In this document: positions 61,776 to 64,000 of the stretch, one piece after another
Layout: every line of letters begins with the position of its first letter
Numbering within the stretch: the stretch's first letter is position 1
Origin: Bacillus massiliglaciei
GTDB lineage: Bacteria; Bacillota; Bacilli; Bacillales; DSM-1321
Assembly: GCF_900098925.1 (NCBI RefSeq)
Contig: NZ_LT622360.1
Coordinates: 831,307-895,306, forward strand
Direction: 5' to 3'
DNA length: 64,000 nucleotides
Notes under the pieces: generated by a model
The model's input: the letters and a program-made list of their open reading frames with translations, nothing else
What the model was told of the DNA's origin: nothing
The model's database searches: none
Position numbers and translations under genes: made by a program

Positions 61776-62303
61776 CCCAACTACTCCCAAATATGGGAGT
61801 TAACAGACACTAAGTGGCTCACTTTTAAAGTGATCGCTCTGGCTCAATATAATATTGACAAAAACAGCTGTTTCCCATTCTTTGATGGTATCTGCTTTTC
61901 TAACTTCACGGCCGCCCAATTTTTCCTTCAAACCGGCCTCCACAAAATAACTGGACCTGGTAACATAAGAAAAACCAATCTGATACAAAGCAAAACGCTC
62001 ATCTATAAAATCAATCATCAGCAAGTCATTCTTTTTTTCTTCTAATTGCTGAAAGAACGTTTTATTCATATCTGTAAGGACCGTTCTTTGCTTAAATCGG
62101 CTTTTAAGCTGAACGTCTTGCTCTTCTAATGGGTATGGCGCTGACATCAAACTTAGAATAGAAGAGCGGGCATGATAATAATTCACTTTATAATCGGTAT
62201 CCAGCAGACGAAAGATGTCTCTGGAAACACAGCTGCCTAAAATATTCAATTCCTTCATAATCAACCTCCAATTACTTACAGTTTCTATTTTATATGACCT
62301 CAT

Positions 62304-62890
<587 letters not shown>

Positions 62891-63796
62891 TTGCAATTAA
62901 AAGCTGCAATTGACGAATTCATACTGTACATTCAAGTTGAAAAAAATTATTCCACACATACAGTTGTCAGTTATGAATACGATTTACTTCAATTTTAACT
63001 TTTTTACGTAATCATGACTGTTCAACTGATTTGGCTTCAATCACCAAGACCCATGTCCGTCGCTTTATCCAGCATCAACTGGGAACCCACAAGTAAAAAC
63101 CGCGTTCCATGAACCGAAAGATTTCCAGTTTTAAGTCATTCACTAAATACTGCATACAGGAAAAATACCTTAACCATGACTTTATGAGTGGCATTGAAAC
63201 ACCCAAAACCGACGACAAGTTGCCAGTATATATGACGTTAAGTGATCTTCAGCAATTATTCCGCTCGCTTGAACAGGATGATTCGACTTTATCAAAGCGA
63301 AATGAAATCTTGTTCAAGCTAATGGCGGTAACCGGTATGAGACGGTCCGAACTTGTCTCGCTTACATGGTCGCAAATGGATTTTTCCAATCAAACAATCC
63401 GGATATATGGAAAAGGTAAAAAGGAACGATTGTTGCCCCTTCATCCCCTCCTTATCTCTCTTCTTAGTACTTATAAGGATTCTCTGAGTCCGTATCAGAG
63501 TTATCCTACGGAGCCTGTGTTTTTGAATAAAGATGGTAAACCATTGAAAATCCACGTGGATTACACTCTATCTTTAAAAAGACCTTACGAAAAGCCGGTC
63601 TGCCTCCTCCCGCTTTTCGTTACACCATTTGCGCCATACATTTGCTACACTTATGCTGCAAGAGAACAAAGAAAATGTGGATTTGAGAACACTTCAAGAA
63701 TTATTAGGCCATGAATCCATCACTTCAACGCAAGTGTATACGCATGTAGAATTTGAACAGAAAAAGAAAGCCATTGATTCGTTTAACATATTTTAA
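62891..63796 (+). pseudogene. Tyrosine recombinase (XerC/D-like), several frameshifts
   Basis: From TTG 62891 (site TTGGAGG) the frame reads AIDEFILYIQVEKNYSTHTV, a SAM-like N-terminal domain. It is broken near 62995 and again before 63110, then runs from 63109 as the catalytic core with Arg in TGMRRSELVSL and the Lys loop GKGKKERLLPL. A shift near 63590 is needed to reach [27 protein letters not shown] with the Tyr nucleophile. All catalytic residues thus survive in three frames, but the gene cannot make a whole protein. It starts 198 bases after dif. Confidence 0.88.
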
Positions 63797-63803
63797 AAGG
63801 AAG

Positions 63804-63835
63804 AAACTACCCTTGATGGGTAGTTATCTTTTTCC
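63804..63835. terminator. Terminator between convergent genes
   Basis: AACTACCC (63805-63812) / GGGTAGTT (63818-63825), then ATCTTTTT. It overlaps the stop codon of the minus-strand gene. Confidence 0.7.
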
Positions 63836-64000
63836 TTCTGCAAAAAACTGTGACGAAATACTTGAATGATATAACCCCATTACATCCTGTTGGTTAGCAT
63901 AAAAATTCGTGTTTATAGGTGCTGATGCACTTGCTTGAAAACCCCCTTGATAATGACTCGGAATAGGATGGCTAGATGGATTTGGATATTGACTTGAATG
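63824..64000 (-). CDS. C-terminal part of a Ser/Gln/Pro-rich protein (partial)
   Basis: Open frame entering from beyond base 64000 and ending at TAA 63826-63824. The visible 58 residues are low-complexity and hydrophilic (SSQYPNPSSHPIPSHYQGGF, then ANQQDVMGLYHSSISSQFF and a basic end), without membrane segments. Such Ser/Gln/Tyr/Pro-rich tails are common in Bacillus spore-coat and surface proteins, but the family cannot be named. It is the first gene on the minus strand after dif. Confidence 0.55.
   Translation of the reverse strand, partial: HSSQYPNPSSHPIPSHYQGGFQASASAPINTNFYANQQDVMGLYHSSISSQFFAEGKR

Larger units (their letters stand above)
59332..61836 (+). mobile_element. IS21-family element inserted in the DUF6270 gene
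   Basis: 2505 bases with istA and istB. The inverted ends are CGATCACATAAAAAATGAGCCAC at the left (in parts: CGATCAC and TGAGCCAC) and CGATCACTTTAAAAGTGAGCCAC on the other strand at the right, 19 of 23 positions equal. No direct target duplication flanks it (GGGTT at the left, CTCTG at the right). A large hairpin occurs near the right end. Confidence 0.88.
58938..62258 (-). pseudogene. DUF6270 protein gene split by an IS21 element
   Basis: The 5' part (62258-61837, ATG after TTGGAGGTTGATT) reads LNILGSCVSRDIFRLLD, YHARSSILSLMSAPYP and SSYFVEAGL, the DUF6270 (SGNH-like) pattern. The 3' part (59331-58938) continues RTLQKWLNIKLSNTTACL to NKQTVLI. Joining base 61837 to base 59331 keeps one frame across the site (NIILSQ-RTLQKW), so the insert alone destroys the gene. 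The product would be about 270 residues. Genes of this family sit in polysaccharide clusters, in line with the neighbouring glycerophosphotransferase. Confidence 0.85.

Overview
The window looks like part of the chromosome of a low-GC, spore-forming Bacillaceae (Bacillus/Cytobacillus-type; the genus cannot be settled from the sequence alone). The basis is the AGGAGG-type ribosome sites, frequent TTG/GTG starts, sigma-A promoters, cre (CcpA) boxes, a HemAT oxygen sensor, a TnrA nitrogen regulator, Bacillus-type teichoic-acid enzymes, and a 28-bp sequence at 62665-62692 that matches the Bacillus subtilis dif site, as I recall it, at 27 of 28 positions. Almost all genes up to dif are on the + strand and the first gene after it is on the - strand, as expected at the replication terminus.

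Layout. 1-7.1 kb is insertion-sequence territory: an IS3/IS150-type element running off the left edge, an R2lox oxidase gene broken by a 7-bp duplication, an IS200 element, a truncated IS3, an integrase fragment and an IS1182-type element. 7.1-13.5 kb is mostly housekeeping (DUF3900-like protein, hemAT, LysE exporter, tatA, SPFH protein) with two well-formed small-RNA candidates and a catabolite-controlled promoter in front of a 41-residue ORF.

13.6-29.6 kb holds the most unusual system. A hybrid histidine kinase, a STAS protein and a LytTR response regulator precede a compact operon of twelve genes: GTP cyclohydrolase I, a fused tandem 6-pyruvoyl-tetrahydropterin synthase and a short-chain reductase (together the logic of tetrahydrobiopterin synthesis); an RsbW/RsbT-like ATPase; an alpha/beta hydrolase, an acyl carrier protein and an AMP-forming ligase; then a HAMP membrane sensor, a STAS protein, a SpoIIE/RsbU-type phosphatase, a Jag_N-DUF342 protein and a last STAS protein. 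I read it as synthesis of a modified (perhaps acylated) pterin tied to a complete partner-switching circuit with no sigma factor nearby.

29.9-37.9 kb is metabolic: tnrA, a YeeE-type thiosulfate transporter, a pyruvate oxidase with an in-frame nonsense codon, azoR, a frameshifted DUF2188 gene and an M20 carbamoylase, plus small unknown genes.

38.0-48.2 kb is a second system of interest: the nickel-pincer cofactor genes larB, larC and larE, with larC split and its C-terminal half on the opposite strand, then a CdaR-type regulator, glycerate kinase, a KDG-permease-like transporter, a LarA homologue, a four-carbon acid-sugar kinase and PdxA2. The context suggests a nickel-dependent C2 epimerase of tetronates feeding kinase and dehydrogenase to triose phosphate. 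A cre box sits at the promoter.

48.4-58.9 kb returns to ordinary genes (map, a two-winged-helix regulator, a metallo-beta-lactamase-fold enzyme, a GTPase, an acyl-CoA dehydrogenase, a glycosidase lipoprotein, a CDP-glycerol transferase, an SGNH hydrolase). 58.9-64 kb has a DUF6270 gene split by an IS21 element, the dif site, a multiply frameshifted tyrosine recombinase and the 3' end of a minus-strand gene. No rRNA, tRNA or CRISPR array was seen.
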